Source of the DNA: Bradyrhizobium sp. ISRA464
Lineage (GTDB): Bacteria; Pseudomonadota; Alphaproteobacteria; Rhizobiales; Xanthobacteraceae
Length of the DNA stretch: 64,000 nucleotides
Direction of reading: 5' to 3'
NCBI RefSeq assembly: GCF_029910095.1
Contig: NZ_CP094526.1
Location: 8,074,501 to 8,138,500 of the forward strand
Below, piece by piece: positions 25,621 through 34,456 of the stretch. The notes beneath the pieces are model-generated. The model did not search any database. It worked only from the letters and a program-made list of their open reading frames with translations, and had not been told where the DNA came from. Positions within the stretch are counted from its first letter, which is position 1. Every line of letters begins with the position of its first letter. Both the position numbers and the translations under genes were made by a program.

Positions 25621-27888
25621 TCAGAACTTCACGTTGACGGACAGTTCCGCGGTGCGCGGCATGCCCAGGAGCCACTGCCCTGTACCGTTCGAGGTCACCG
25701 CGTAAACCTTGTCGAACAGATTGTAGACACGGAACGCGACTGTGGTGCGGTCATCCGGCCTCCACCTGATACCACCGTTGACCACGTTGTAGCCCGGCCG
25801 CAACTGGGTGTTGGCAAGATCGGAGTACATCTGACCGACGAATTGCACGCCGCCATAGACCGACCAGTTGGGCGCGAAGTCCCAGGTCAGCCAGATGTTG
25901 GAGACCTGCTGCGGCACGTTGACCGGAACATTGCCGTCATAGCTCACGATCCTCCCGCCGACCACCTGACTGTTGTTGTCGTATCTGGCGCGCAGCAGCG
26001 CTAGGTTGGCGTCGAGGCGCCAGCCGTCGTTCAGCGCAAGGCCGATCGATCCCTCGATCCCGCGGGATGATTGCTGGCCGATCTGCAGCGCCAGCCCGGT
26101 GGGATTGCTTGGATCGGGAATCGTCAGGCCGGTCTTGACGATTTCATAGGCCGCCAACGTCCACTCGCCGCGGCCGCCCCAAAACGACTGCTTTACCCCG
26201 ATCTCGGTCTGCTTGCCGACGGCGAGCTGGAAGGTCTTTTGCGTGGTCGGCAGCGAGATGAGATTGGTGACGGGATCGACGCCGACCGCATATTGACCAT
26301 AGAACGCGAGGTTCTTGATCGGCTCATACACGAGGCCGGCGCGCCAGCTGGTGCCCGACAGCGAAACGTCGAAGCTGTTCGATGGCACCTTGTCATCGGT
26401 GCGATCGACTTCGGGACGATCATACCGGACGCCAGTGACGAGTGACAATTGATCGGTCAGCGAGAGCCGGTCCTCGGCGAACAGCGCGTATTGATTGACG
26501 ATCGCGTTGAAGCCCGGCGCGGTCGCCGTCGTCGTCGCGAAGAACGATCCGGGATCGAAGACATAAGGATTCACCGACGACGCGCCGCCATAGGGCGAGT
26601 TGTTGGTGTGGGTGAAGTCGATCCGGTTGACGTCGAACCCGGCAATGAATTGGTTCGCAAGGCCGAAGATGTGCCCGCTGAGGGTCGCATCCATCCGGTT
26701 GCCGAGTTGCTTCTGGTCGTGGAAGATTTCGATATAGCTGGAGCGATCGATCAGCTGCGTCTTCGGATTCCAGGCGTAGTTTTCGACGTCGCGCCAGTGC
26801 CGCTCGCTGGTCAGATAGTAGAGCGTGTTGTTGATCTTTACGCCGTCGGCAACGTCCCATTCGGTCTTGAACTGGCTCCAGCTGTCCTGATAGCGAATGG
26901 TGCTGTCTGATGCGTTGTAGTTCTTGAAGCGCAGCGCATCCTGGATTGTGCCGTTGATCAGCGGCGTGCCGAAATAGCGCGACGGGCTGCGGTCGCCATA
27001 GTTCTCGGAGAGCGTGAAGGCGAGATTGTCGGACGCCTGCACCCGCACCGCGGCGGAGACCACCGCATTCGAGGTCGTGTCGCGATCGACCCAGCCGTCC
27101 GACATGTTGCCGGTGGCATTCACGCGGTACGACACATTGGGGTTGATCGAACCGCCGCTGTCGACCGCGAGCCGTCGCGTCATGTTGCTGTCGAGCGAGA
27201 CCTCGGCTTCGTTGTAGGGCGTCGCGAGCGGCTTTTTCGGGATCACGTTGATGACGCCGCCGATCGCGCCTTCGCCGTACAGCACCGAGGCCGGACCGCG
27301 CAGCACCTCGATGCGTTGCGTCGACCAGGTGTCGTATGGGAACGTCAGGGTTCCGGAGCCGATATAGAAGCGCGTGCCGTCATACAACGTCATCACCGAA
27401 TTGCTGCCGGCGAAGCCGCGAGTACTGAACGACAGGCCGCCATTGCCGGGAGCGGGCGTTGCGATGAAGCCGGCCGCGTTCTGGGTGACGGCATCGATCA
27501 CATTATGCTGACCGCGTTCGGCGATGGTCTCCGACGAGATGACCTCGACGCTGGCCGGCGTTTGCAGCGGTGTCAGGTTGAGGCGGCTGCCGGTTCCTTC
27601 CGGCTTGGTGGCATTGAGCGTCGGCGATGCCGATGCGGACGACGCGGCTGGTTGCGATGTCCCGTGCGCTCCCGGATTTGCTGCCGGCCTCGGCCGGGAC
27701 CGCGCGGCGGCGGTGCTCTTTCGCGAAGAACGTTTCGGCTTTGCGGCGGCGGGAGGCGAGACCTGGATCGGATCCAGCCTGGTTGATGGAGCGGTCTGCG
27801 CCCAGCCTTCGGCCGGCAGCAGCAGCGATGACAATGAGCAAACGAGGCCAAGGCGCCATCCGAGCGCGATGGAGGAAAATGCGGACAT
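25621..27888 (-). CDS. TonB-dependent outer-membrane receptor (siderophore-receptor type), B12-riboswitch controlled
   Basis: The 755-residue protein has a signal peptide ending near PAEGWAQ, a Pro/Lys/Ala-rich linker, a plug domain (TPASVEVISSETIAERGQHN ... IEVLRGPASVLYGEGAIGGV) and a 22-strand-type barrel ending in LSVNVKF with terminal Phe. By sequence it looks like the ferric-siderophore group. The cobalamin riboswitch in its leader argues instead that it imports cobalamin, another corrinoid or a precursor. The PepSY membrane gene follows two bases downstream. No periplasmic binding protein or BtuCD-type ABC genes are in the window. Confidence 0.9.
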   Translation of the reverse strand: MSAFSSIALGWRLGLVCSLSSLLLPAEGWAQTAPSTRLDPIQVSPPAAAKPKRSSRKSTAAARSRPRPAANPGAHGTSQPAASSASASPTLNATKPEGTGSRLNLTPLQTPASVEVISSETIAERGQHNVIDAVTQNAAGFIATPAPGNGGLSFSTRGFAGSNSVMTLYDGTRFYIGSGTLTFPYDTWSTQRIEVLRGPASVLYGEGAIGGVINVIPKKPLATPYNEAEVSLDSNMTRRLAVDSGGSINPNVSYRVNATGNMSDGWVDRDTTSNAVVSAAVRVQASDNLAFTLSENYGDRSPSRYFGTPLINGTIQDALRFKNYNASDSTIRYQDSWSQFKTEWDVADGVKINNTLYYLTSERHWRDVENYAWNPKTQLIDRSSYIEIFHDQKQLGNRMDATLSGHIFGLANQFIAGFDVNRIDFTHTNNSPYGGASSVNPYVFDPGSFFATTTATAPGFNAIVNQYALFAEDRLSLTDQLSLVTGVRYDRPEVDRTDDKVPSNSFDVSLSGTSWRAGLVYEPIKNLAFYGQYAVGVDPVTNLISLPTTQKTFQLAVGKQTEIGVKQSFWGGRGEWTLAAYEIVKTGLTIPDPSNPTGLALQIGQQSSRGIEGSIGLALNDGWRLDANLALLRARYDNNSQVVGGRIVSYDGNVPVNVPQQVSNIWLTWDFAPNWSVYGGVQFVGQMYSDLANTQLRPGYNVVNGGIRWRPDDRTTVAFRVYNLFDKVYAVTSNGTGQWLLGMPRTAELSVNVKF

Positions 27889-28004
27889 GAAGGGACTCGC
27901 GGTTAACGTGGCACGTCACCGCGAACGCGGACACCGCATGCCGAAAGGCAATGCGCCGATCCCCACCAGGACGCCCCGCCCGATGTGCTCGCGTGTGACC
28001 ACGA

Positions 28005-28178
28005 CTGACGGCAGGTCTCCTGGCTCACGGGTTATCGCCTGTCGACGCCTTCCCGGGCAGCTTGGCCCAGTGGCACATTGACGAAAGGCTCGCCGTTTAC
28101 AGTTGCGGGGACAGCTACGGCCTTGGGCTCACACCCGCACCGCATTCCCTTTTGATCTCCCGAAGGAGAACCGTCGCG
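28005..28178 (-). promoter_or_regulatory. cobalamin riboswitch upstream of the TonB receptor
   Basis: Read on the minus strand, the leader contains GGTGCGGGTGTGAGCCC, the B12 box AGCTGTCCCCGCAACTGTAA (28116-28097), then GCCACTGG, GGGAAGGCG and finally GAGCCAGGAGACCTGCCGTC. These are the ordered conserved elements of the adenosylcobalamin riboswitch. It starts just after a promoter and ends about 115 bases before the receptor ATG. Binding of cobalamin should switch expression off. Ends are approximate. Confidence 0.93.
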
Positions 28179-28182
28179 ATCA

Positions 28183-28211
28183 ACATAGTTTTATTTGGAA
28201 ACAACTGTCAA
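28183..28211 (-). promoter_or_regulatory. sigma70-type promoter for the riboswitch-receptor transcript
   Basis: On the minus strand a perfect -35 element TTGACA (28211-28206) is followed after 17 bases by CTATGT (28188-28183). Transcription would start at about 28176, immediately before the riboswitch. Confidence 0.65.
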
Positions 28212-28300
28212 CAATTCGGCCGCGACCGCTCTAACTCAGAGTACTCCTGTAGTGGAGTAGGCCTTCGCAACGAAACGCCAAAGCGCGGCGACGCGGACCG

Positions 28301-28933
28301 TCAGCGTCGAACTGTGAACTCACCCGAGCTTCGTCGCGATTCCCATTTCGCCTGCTCGAGCTCCGGCCGGTCGCACTCTGTCTCGGGGTAACCGATACAG
28401 AGATAGCCGATGAACTTCCAGGACACCGGCACGTCGAGAATGTCGTGGATGCGGACCGGATTGAGGATCGACACCCAGCCCAGTCCAATGCCTTCCGCAC
28501 GCGCGGCAAGCCACATCGAGCAGATGGCGGCGACGACGGAATATTCGGTCGTTTCTGGCATCGTCGCGCGTCCGAGGCCCGAACCAATGCTGCTCGTCTT
28601 TTCCGCGAACACGGCCAGATGGCCCGGAGCCTCTTCCAGGCCCGACAGCTTGAGCGCCGCATACTTTGCTGCGCGCTCGCCCGAATAGGACTGCAACGCC
28701 TCTGCATTGCAGGCCTTGAAGTCATCGAGCACCGCGCTGCGCCTCGCCTTGTCCTCGACGATGACGAACCGCCACGGCTGGCTGAGGCCGACCGACGGCG
28801 AAAGGCAGGCCGTCTCGATCAGCCGCTCCAGGGTGCCGTGCGGCAGCGGATCTCTCCGAAAGCGCCGCACGTCGCGGCGCCACACGAACAATTCGTGCAG
28901 TTGCCGGCGAAACGTATCGTCGAATGAGATCAT
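28301..28933 (-). CDS. bluB: 5,6-dimethylbenzimidazole synthase
   Basis: The 210-residue BluB cannibalises reduced flavin mononucleotide with O2 to give 5,6-dimethylbenzimidazole, the lower ligand of cobalamin. It has the nitroreductase-like fold: FVWRRDVRRFRRDPLP, SPSVGLSQPWRFVIVED with the family SVGxSQPWRF motif, and GLGWVSILNP. It follows cobP on the same strand after 127 bases. This enzyme indicates that the cell makes its own lower ligand and so a true B12. Its stop lies beyond the leader of the TonB receptor, so the receptor has its own promoter. Confidence 0.94.
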   Translation of the reverse strand: MISFDDTFRRQLHELFVWRRDVRRFRRDPLPHGTLERLIETACLSPSVGLSQPWRFVIVEDKARRSAVLDDFKACNAEALQSYSGERAAKYAALKLSGLEEAPGHLAVFAEKTSSIGSGLGRATMPETTEYSVVAAICSMWLAARAEGIGLGWVSILNPVRIHDILDVPVSWKFIGYLCIGYPETECDRPELEQAKWESRRSSGEFTVRR

Positions 28934-29060
28934 CAGGATCGTCGTCCGGTCTTGAGGAGAGCAGCTGGCAGCAGGATTGTGATCCTGCCAAGCCGCGCGA
29001 ACGCGCCAAGCATATCACCGATCGGGCACGCCGGGCTTTTGCGAAGCGCGATGCGATGCC

Positions 29061-29567
29061 TCATTTGAGCTTCATCGGCAAGCCTGCCACGACAAATTCC
29101 ACTTCGTCTGCCACGCCAGCAATGGTCTGATTCATGAGGCCGGCAGCATCGCGAAAGGCCCGCGCGAGCGCATTGTCGGGCACGATGCCGAGGCCGACCT
29201 CGTTGGTCACCATGACGACAGGGCTGTGCTGGCGCGGCAGCGCGGCAGCAAGGCGATCAATCTCACGTGACCAGTCGCGCTCCGCATGAAGAAGGTTTGA
29301 GAGCCACAGCGTGAGGCAATCGACAAGCCTGGCGCCGCCACCGTCGGTCTCGACCAGTGCCTCGACGAGGTCGAGCGGCACCTCCCGTTCGATCCAGTCG
29401 TTGCCTCGCCGCGCGCGGTGGCTGGCGATGCGCTCAACCATCTCCGCATCGAGGGCTTCTGCCGTGGCAATATAAACGGGCTGCCCGGAAAACGAGCGCG
29501 CGCGGAGCTCGGCGCGCCGGCTTTTTCCCGATCGAGCTCCGCCCGTTATCAGAATGACGGCCATCAT
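29061..29567 (-). CDS. cobP: bifunctional adenosylcobinamide kinase / adenosylcobinamide-phosphate guanylyltransferase
   Basis: The 168-residue enzyme phosphorylates adenosylcobinamide and then attaches GMP to activate it for lower-ligand transfer. The P-loop GGARSGKSRRAE lies at about 9-20. VYIATAEALDAEMVERI and VTNEVGLGIVPDNALARAFRD are family motifs. The ATG at 29567 follows GGAGATC; the next codon is also ATG. It is divergent from cobD with 124 bases between them, and no riboswitch is seen there. It is also called CobU in enterobacteria. Confidence 0.93.
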   Translation of the reverse strand: MMAVILITGGARSGKSRRAELRARSFSGQPVYIATAEALDAEMVERIASHRARRGNDWIEREVPLDLVEALVETDGGGARLVDCLTLWLSNLLHAERDWSREIDRLAAALPRQHSPVVMVTNEVGLGIVPDNALARAFRDAAGLMNQTIAGVADEVEFVVAGLPMKLK

Positions 29568-29691
29568 GATCTCCTGTCGGGCCAGCACTAATCACCAAAC
29601 GCGGTGAAAGACAAAGCCGAAATCGGTCGCGCAGGGCTTGCGCTCACGCGGGGTCTTGCGCATCAGGAGAGGTCGAGGCGGGAGATGGTGC

Positions 29692-30633
29692 GTGAGCTTT
29701 GCGGGAGCGATGGCGGTGGCCATGGTTGTGGATGCTCTGATCGGCTGGCCGGCGTGGCTGTTCGCGCGTGTCGGCCATCCCGTGACCTGGCTTGGCCGGC
29801 TGATCAGCGCCGTCGATACCGGCTGGAACCGGACATCTGCTCCGCCCGCGCTGCGTCGCGCGGCAGGTATCGCGGCCGCAACTCTGGTGATCGCGGTGGC
29901 AGCGGGACTCGCTTGGGCGATTCAGATCGTGCTCCCCGCAGGCTGGACCCGCATCGTCCTGGTCGGACTTCTGGCATGGCCGCTGGTTGCCTTGCGTTCG
30001 CTCCACGACCACGTCGCTGCGGTCGCAGACCTGCTGGCGGCCGGCGATATCGCCGGTGCGCGCATGGCGGTATCGCGCATCGTCGGGCGCGATCCCGCAA
30101 CGCTTGATGATGCCGGCATTGCGCGCGCGACGATCGAGAGCCTGGCCGAGAATGCGTCCGACGGAATCGTCGCGCCGGTGTTTTGGGGCGCGCTGTTCGG
30201 GCTGCCCGGCATTGTCGGTTACAAGGCGATCAACACGCTGGATTCCATGATCGGCCACCGCACCGCGCGGCACGGGGTTTTTGGCTGGGCCGCGGCCCGC
30301 ATCGACGATCTCGCCAATCTCATCCCGGCGCGCCTCACCGGTCTCCTTTTCGTGCTGCTCGCCCCGCGGCTCTCGCAGGCGTGGTCATGCATGTTGCGAG
30401 ACGCGAGCCGCCATCGCTCGCCGAACGCCGGCTGGCCGGAAGCCGCCATGGCCGGCGCGCTCGGCGTGCGGCTCAGCGGTCCGCGCATCTACCACGGCAG
30501 CACGGCGAACGAGCCCTGGCTGAACAAGGACGCGCGCGATCCCGTCGCCGTCGATATCCGCCGGGGACTGAATCTCTATCGTCGCGCGATGATGCTGTTG
30601 GCCGGGGTGCTCGCGATCCTGGCTTTCGTGTGA
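29692..30633 (+). CDS. cobD: adenosylcobinamide-phosphate synthase (cobyric acid aminopropanol ligase)
   Basis: The 313-residue integral membrane protein attaches the aminopropanol arm to adenosylcobyric acid. It has several hydrophobic segments, with VDALIGWPAWLFARVGHPVT near the start and the conserved TIESLAENASDGIVAPVFWG and YKAINTLDSMIGHR in the middle. The GTG at 29692, preceded by GGGAG, gives the normal length; upstream in-frame codons give an Arg-rich tail that is not family-like. It is called CbiB in the anaerobic pathway. cobC follows 11 bases downstream. Confidence 0.9.
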   Translation: MSFAGAMAVAMVVDALIGWPAWLFARVGHPVTWLGRLISAVDTGWNRTSAPPALRRAAGIAAATLVIAVAAGLAWAIQIVLPAGWTRIVLVGLLAWPLVALRSLHDHVAAVADLLAAGDIAGARMAVSRIVGRDPATLDDAGIARATIESLAENASDGIVAPVFWGALFGLPGIVGYKAINTLDSMIGHRTARHGVFGWAAARIDDLANLIPARLTGLLFVLLAPRLSQAWSCMLRDASRHRSPNAGWPEAAMAGALGVRLSGPRIYHGSTANEPWLNKDARDPVAVDIRRGLNLYRRAMMLLAGVLAILAFV

Positions 30634-30644
30634 GGAGCAACTCA

Positions 30645-31610
30645 ATGCCTGAGCATGGTGGAAATCTTGATGTCGCGCAGCGCCGTTTCGGCGGAGGCAC
30701 GGAAGACTGGATCGACCTGTCGACCGGGATCAACCGGCTGCCCTATCCGTCGGTCGACGTGGAGCCGCCCCTGTGGAGCGCGTTGCCATCGCGAACCGAC
30801 ATCGAATCGCTCCATGACGCGGCACGGCACGCCTACGCCACCGATGCGCCGATCGTCGCGCTGGGTGGCGCGCAAGCGGCCATTCAGTTGCTGCCGCATG
30901 TGTCGTGTCGCGGCCGGGCGCGCATACTTGCGCCGACGTATAATGAGTACGCCGCAGTTCTTTCGGCCTCCAGCTGGGACGTCGCCGAGGTGTCCGATCT
31001 CGAAGCCCTCGCGGGCGCCGATCTCGCCGTGGTCGTCAATCCCAACAATCCCGACGGGCGACGCCACGATCGCAATAAGCTGCTGGCGCTTCTGCCGCGT
31101 GTCGGCCGGCTCGTGATCGATGAGAGTTTCGCCGACGCCGTACCCGGCCTGTCGCTTGCATCAGAGGCTGGGCGCATTGGGCTCCTGATCCTGCGTTCGT
31201 TCGGAAAATTCTACGGGCTCGCCGGTCTGCGGCTCGGCTTCGTGATCGGCAGCGCGCAGGAGATCGCAGCGCTTGCGGCGATGGCGGGCCCATGGCCGGT
31301 TTCCGGTGCTGCGATTGCGATCGGACGACGCGCATTGCGCGACAGTACCTGGAAGACGGCCACGTCCACGCGTCTGGCGAGCGACAGCCTCAGGCTCGAC
31401 GCGGCGGTGCGATCGCAGGGTTGGACACTGGTCGGCGGCACGCCCTTATTCCGGCTCTACGAGACCGGCGACGCTCTCGCCGCGCAGGAGAGGCTGGCCC
31501 ACGGCCAGATCTGGTCACGTGTCTTCGAGCAACGCCCGGGATGGCTGCGCCTCGGCCTGCCCGGAAGCGAGACGGAATGGTCCCGCCTCGCCGCGGCGTT
31601 GTCGCGCTGA
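30645..31610 (+). CDS. cobC: CobC, threonine-phosphate decarboxylase-like aminotransferase-fold enzyme
   Basis: The 321-residue pyridoxal-phosphate enzyme supplies the aminopropanol part of cobalamin. GTEDWIDLSTGINRLPYPS is the characteristic start. NPNNPDGRRHDRNKLL and IDESFAD belong to the fold-type I active site, and the cofactor lysine lies in SFGKFYGLAGLRLGF. The ATG at 30645 follows TGAGGAGCAACTCA. It is co-transcribed with cobD and convergent with cobQ, whose stop is four bases away. No terminator is visible between them. Confidence 0.92.
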   Translation: MPEHGGNLDVAQRRFGGGTEDWIDLSTGINRLPYPSVDVEPPLWSALPSRTDIESLHDAARHAYATDAPIVALGGAQAAIQLLPHVSCRGRARILAPTYNEYAAVLSASSWDVAEVSDLEALAGADLAVVVNPNNPDGRRHDRNKLLALLPRVGRLVIDESFADAVPGLSLASEAGRIGLLILRSFGKFYGLAGLRLGFVIGSAQEIAALAAMAGPWPVSGAAIAIGRRALRDSTWKTATSTRLASDSLRLDAAVRSQGWTLVGGTPLFRLYETGDALAAQERLAHGQIWSRVFEQRPGWLRLGLPGSETEWSRLAAALSR

Positions 31611-31614
31611 CGAT

Positions 31615-33063
31615 TCACCGCGCCAATGCAAGCAGCCCGTCGACGTCGAGATGGGCTTCGATGTGATCGGCGAGCGCATTGAGCGCGCCATCAACCCTGG
31701 CGCCGTACGCCTGATCCGCGGCGGGAATGTCGAGTTGCGCGAGGAAAGCCTTGCGGAAATCGTCTGACGCGAACAGGCCGTGCAGATAGCTGCCGTGGAC
31801 GCGTCCATCGCCGGACACAGCGCCTTCCGGCGCGCCGTCAACAAACGCGAACGGCCGGGCCCGATCCGGGCCGTCGGTGTGGCCGATGTGGATCTCGTAG
31901 GCGCTGATCGGTTGACCGGTGGCGGCATGGACGGCGTCGACGCGTGTCAGCGTCTTCTGCTCGGTCATGACGGTCGCAACATCAAGAAGTCCGAGGCCGC
32001 GCGTTTCGCCGGCGGAGCCTTCGATCCCGTCCGGGTCGGCCACGCTGTGTCCGAGCATCTGGTATCCGCCGCACAGCCCCAACACATGCCCGCCGCGGCG
32101 ACGATGTGCCAGAAGATCGATGTCCCAGCCCTGTGCGCGCAGGAAGGCGAGATCGCTGCGCGTCGATTTCGAGCCGGGCAGGATGACGAGCCTGGCGTCG
32201 CCCGGAATGGCTTCGCCGGGACGCACCATCACGAGATCGACGCCCGGTTCGAGCTTGAGCGGATCGAGATCGTCGAAATTGGCGATGCGCGACAGCGCAA
32301 GAAACGCGATCTTGCACTGGCCGGGCTTGCGCGCCTCGCGGAGCCCAAACGCATCTTCGGCCGGAAGCTCGCCGGCGCGGACGAACCAGGGCAGCACGCC
32401 AAACCCGCGCCATGACGTGCGGGCCTCGATCAGCCGGTAGCCGTCGTCGAACAGCGTCGGGTCGCCACGAAACTTGTTGATGACGAAGCCGCAGATCATC
32501 GCGGCGTCCTCGGGATCGATCACCGCCTTGATGCCGACGAGCTGCGCAATGACGCCGCCGCGATCGATGTCGCCGATCAGCACGACCGGGACGTCGGCCT
32601 TGCGGGCAAAGCCCATATTCGCGATGTCGGCCTTGCGCAGGTTGACTTCCGCAGGACTGCCGGCCCCTTCGACCAGCACGAGATCGGCGCGATCCTTCAG
32701 CCGCGCGAAACTCTCCAGCACGGCATCCATCAATGAGGGCTTCATCGCGGCATATTCCCGGGCGCGCGCCGTTGCGACGCGCTTGCCCTGCACGATGATC
32801 TGGGCGCCGACATCGCTCTCCGGCTTCAGCAGCACCGGGTTCATGTCGGTATGCGGTTCGACGCCGGCGGCAAGTGCCTGCAGCGCCTGCGCGCGTCCGA
32901 TCTCGCCGCCATCGACGGTGACGGCCGCGTTGTTCGACATGTTCTGCGGCTTGAACGGCAGCACGCGCAGGCCGCGTCGCTTGGCCGCGCGCGCCAAGCC
33001 CGCGACGATCAGCGACTTGCCGACGTCCGAGCCCGCCCCCTGGATCATCAATGTGCGCGCCAT
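31615..33063 (-). CDS. cobQ: adenosylcobyric acid synthase (glutamine-hydrolysing)
   Basis: The 482-residue enzyme amidates four side chains of adenosylcobyrinic acid a,c-diamide, using glutamine and ATP. The N-terminal ATPase has the P-loop-like [20 protein letters not shown] and [12 protein letters not shown]. The C-terminal glutamine amidotransferase has the nucleophile in [13 protein letters not shown] and later GSYLHGLF with the catalytic His. Length is normal for the family. It follows cobO by 25 bases on the minus strand and is probably co-transcribed with it. Confidence 0.95.
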   Translation of the reverse strand: MARTLMIQGAGSDVGKSLIVAGLARAAKRRGLRVLPFKPQNMSNNAAVTVDGGEIGRAQALQALAAGVEPHTDMNPVLLKPESDVGAQIIVQGKRVATARAREYAAMKPSLMDAVLESFARLKDRADLVLVEGAGSPAEVNLRKADIANMGFARKADVPVVLIGDIDRGGVIAQLVGIKAVIDPEDAAMICGFVINKFRGDPTLFDDGYRLIEARTSWRGFGVLPWFVRAGELPAEDAFGLREARKPGQCKIAFLALSRIANFDDLDPLKLEPGVDLVMVRPGEAIPGDARLVILPGSKSTRSDLAFLRAQGWDIDLLAHRRRGGHVLGLCGGYQMLGHSVADPDGIEGSAGETRGLGLLDVATVMTEQKTLTRVDAVHAATGQPISAYEIHIGHTDGPDRARPFAFVDGAPEGAVSGDGRVHGSYLHGLFASDDFRKAFLAQLDIPAADQAYGARVDGALNALADHIEAHLDVDGLLALAR

Positions 33064-33088
33064 CGCCTTTGCGTGCCCGGCTATGCTG

Positions 33089-33742
33089 TCAGAACTCGAC
33101 GCCCGGTTGGGCCTTGATGCCGGACCGGAACGGATGCTTCACAAGCGTCATCTCGGTGACGAGGTCGGCGATCTCGATCAACTCCTCCTTGGCGTTGCGC
33201 CCGGTGAGCACGACATGCGTCATCGGCGGCTTCGACGTCTTCAGAAAATCGACGACATCGGCGATCGCCAGATAATCGTAACGGAGCGCGATGTTGATCT
33301 CGTCGAGCACGACCATGCGCAAGCTTGGATCGGAAATCAGTTGCTTGGCCTTCTCCCAGCCGGCTTGCGCGGCGGCAATATCGCGCGCACGATCCTGCGT
33401 TTCCCAGGTGAAGCCTTCACCCATCGCGTGGAATTGACAGAGGTCGCCGAAATGCCCGGTCAGCAGGCGGCGTTCGCCGGTATCCCAGGCGCCCTTGATG
33501 AATTGCACGACCGCGCAGGGGAAACCGTGCGCCACGCAGCGGACGATCATGCCAAAGGCGGAGGATGATTTTCCCTTCCCGGCCCCGGTATGAACGATGA
33601 TCAGTCCCTTCTCACCGCTCTTGGTAGCCATGATTCGATCACGGGCGACCTTCTTCTTGGCCATCTTGGCGGCATGGCGGGCATCCAGCGCAGCCTCGGA
33701 GCCGCCGGCTTCGTCCTCGGCGGCATCTCGTTCAGACATCAT
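33089..33742 (-). CDS. cobO: cob(I)yrinic acid a,c-diamide adenosyltransferase
   Basis: The 217-residue enzyme transfers the adenosyl group of ATP to reduced cobalt. The unusual P-loop [16 protein letters not shown] lies at about 49-64. [14 protein letters not shown] and [15 protein letters not shown], a Walker-B-like region, are typical. Two ATG codons stand side by side at the start, with AAGGAA six bases before the first. The N-terminal 40 residues are charged. It is divergent from the riboswitch-led cob operon: its start is only 17 bases from the -35 element of that promoter. Confidence 0.94.
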   Translation of the reverse strand: MMSERDAAEDEAGGSEAALDARHAAKMAKKKVARDRIMATKSGEKGLIIVHTGAGKGKSSSAFGMIVRCVAHGFPCAVVQFIKGAWDTGERRLLTGHFGDLCQFHAMGEGFTWETQDRARDIAAAQAGWEKAKQLISDPSLRMVVLDEINIALRYDYLAIADVVDFLKTSKPPMTHVVLTGRNAKEELIEIADLVTEMTLVKHPFRSGIKAQPGVEF

Positions 33743-33758
33743 CTGACGTTCCTTCGGC

Positions 33759-33787
33759 TTGACAAGTTCCGGGCTTGGACGAATGGT
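33759..33787 (+). promoter_or_regulatory. candidate promoter of the cob operon
   Basis: A perfect -35 element TTGACA at 33759-33764 is followed after 17 bases by AATGGT at 33782-33787, a weak -10. Transcription from here would begin just before the riboswitch. The site almost touches the divergent cobO start. Confidence 0.45.
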
Positions 33788-33794
33788 GGGCCCT

Positions 33795-33980
33795 GCGTTG
33801 GTGCCTGTCCTACGACAGGCGAAGAGGGAATGCGATAGGGCTCAAGTCGGCCCAAAGCGCAGCCGCCCCCGCGACCGTGACCGGAGAGATGCCCAAAGCC
33901 ACTGATTCCCAACGGAATCGGGAAGGCGGGGATCGAAGGGAAGCCCCCTGCTCCGCAAGCCGGGAGACCTGCCAGCGCGG
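33795..33980 (+). promoter_or_regulatory. cobalamin riboswitch upstream of the DUF1636-cobW-cobN operon
   Basis: The leader shows GGTGCCTGTC, a B12-box-like GCAGCCGCCCCCGCGACCGT at about 33858-33877, then GCCACTGATTCCC, CGGGAAGGCGGGG and the closing GCCGGGAGACCTGCC at about 33958-33972. Order and spacing fit the cobalamin riboswitch. The B12 box departs slightly from CCGCAACTGT. It ends about 100 bases before the DUF1636 ATG; a long GC-rich stretch between them may carry the expression platform. Ends are approximate. Confidence 0.9.
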
Positions 33981-34081
33981 CAGTTGAGACCAGCGGACGG
34001 GGTGTTCCGCGACGGGGAACGAACCTTTCCATCGATCGGTTCGTGTGCCTCATCGCCTCCCGCTGTCAATCAGGAAGGGCG

Positions 34082-34456
34082 ATGAGCGTTACACTTCATG
34101 TCTGCATCACCTGCCGTGCCGGCCAGACGCTCGCGGAAGGTGAGACCACGCCCGGCGCGCGGCTGCATGCGGCGATTCTCGACGCCGGCGTGCCTGATGG
34201 CGTCAATCTGGTTCCAGTCGAATGCCTGTCGGCGTGCAGCCAGGGCTGCTCGGTCGCGCTCAGCGCGCCGGGACGATGGTCCTACGTCTATGGCCGCCTG
34301 TCCGCGGCCAATGCGACGGATGTGATCGCCGGTGCGTCCGCCTATGCCGCGGCACCCGACGGCATCGTGCCGTGGCGCAGCCGTCCGCAGATCTTTCGCA
34401 AGCAATCGCTCGCCCGCATTCCACCCATAGTCGTTGTGCCAGAGGCCGCAGAATGA
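34082..34456 (+). CDS. DUF1636 family protein (ferredoxin-like Cys pattern)
   Basis: The 124-residue protein starts MSVTLHVCITCRAGQTLAEG and has PVECLSACSQGCSVALSAPG further on. The CITC and CLSACSQGC cysteines resemble a thioredoxin-fold [2Fe-2S] ferredoxin. DUF1636 genes are known to neighbour cobalamin genes, but no function is established; delivery of electrons or cobalt handling is possible. The ATG follows AGGAAGGGCG. Its stop overlaps the cobW start by four bases (ATGA), so it is translated together with cobW as the first gene behind the riboswitch. Confidence 0.85.
   Translation: MSVTLHVCITCRAGQTLAEGETTPGARLHAAILDAGVPDGVNLVPVECLSACSQGCSVALSAPGRWSYVYGRLSAANATDVIAGASAYAAAPDGIVPWRSRPQIFRKQSLARIPPIVVVPEAAE

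Noticed and set aside
30183..30644. Long N-terminal extension of the cobC frame
   Set aside because: It overlaps cobD in another frame. The ATG at 30645 with a ribosome site gives a normal CobC.
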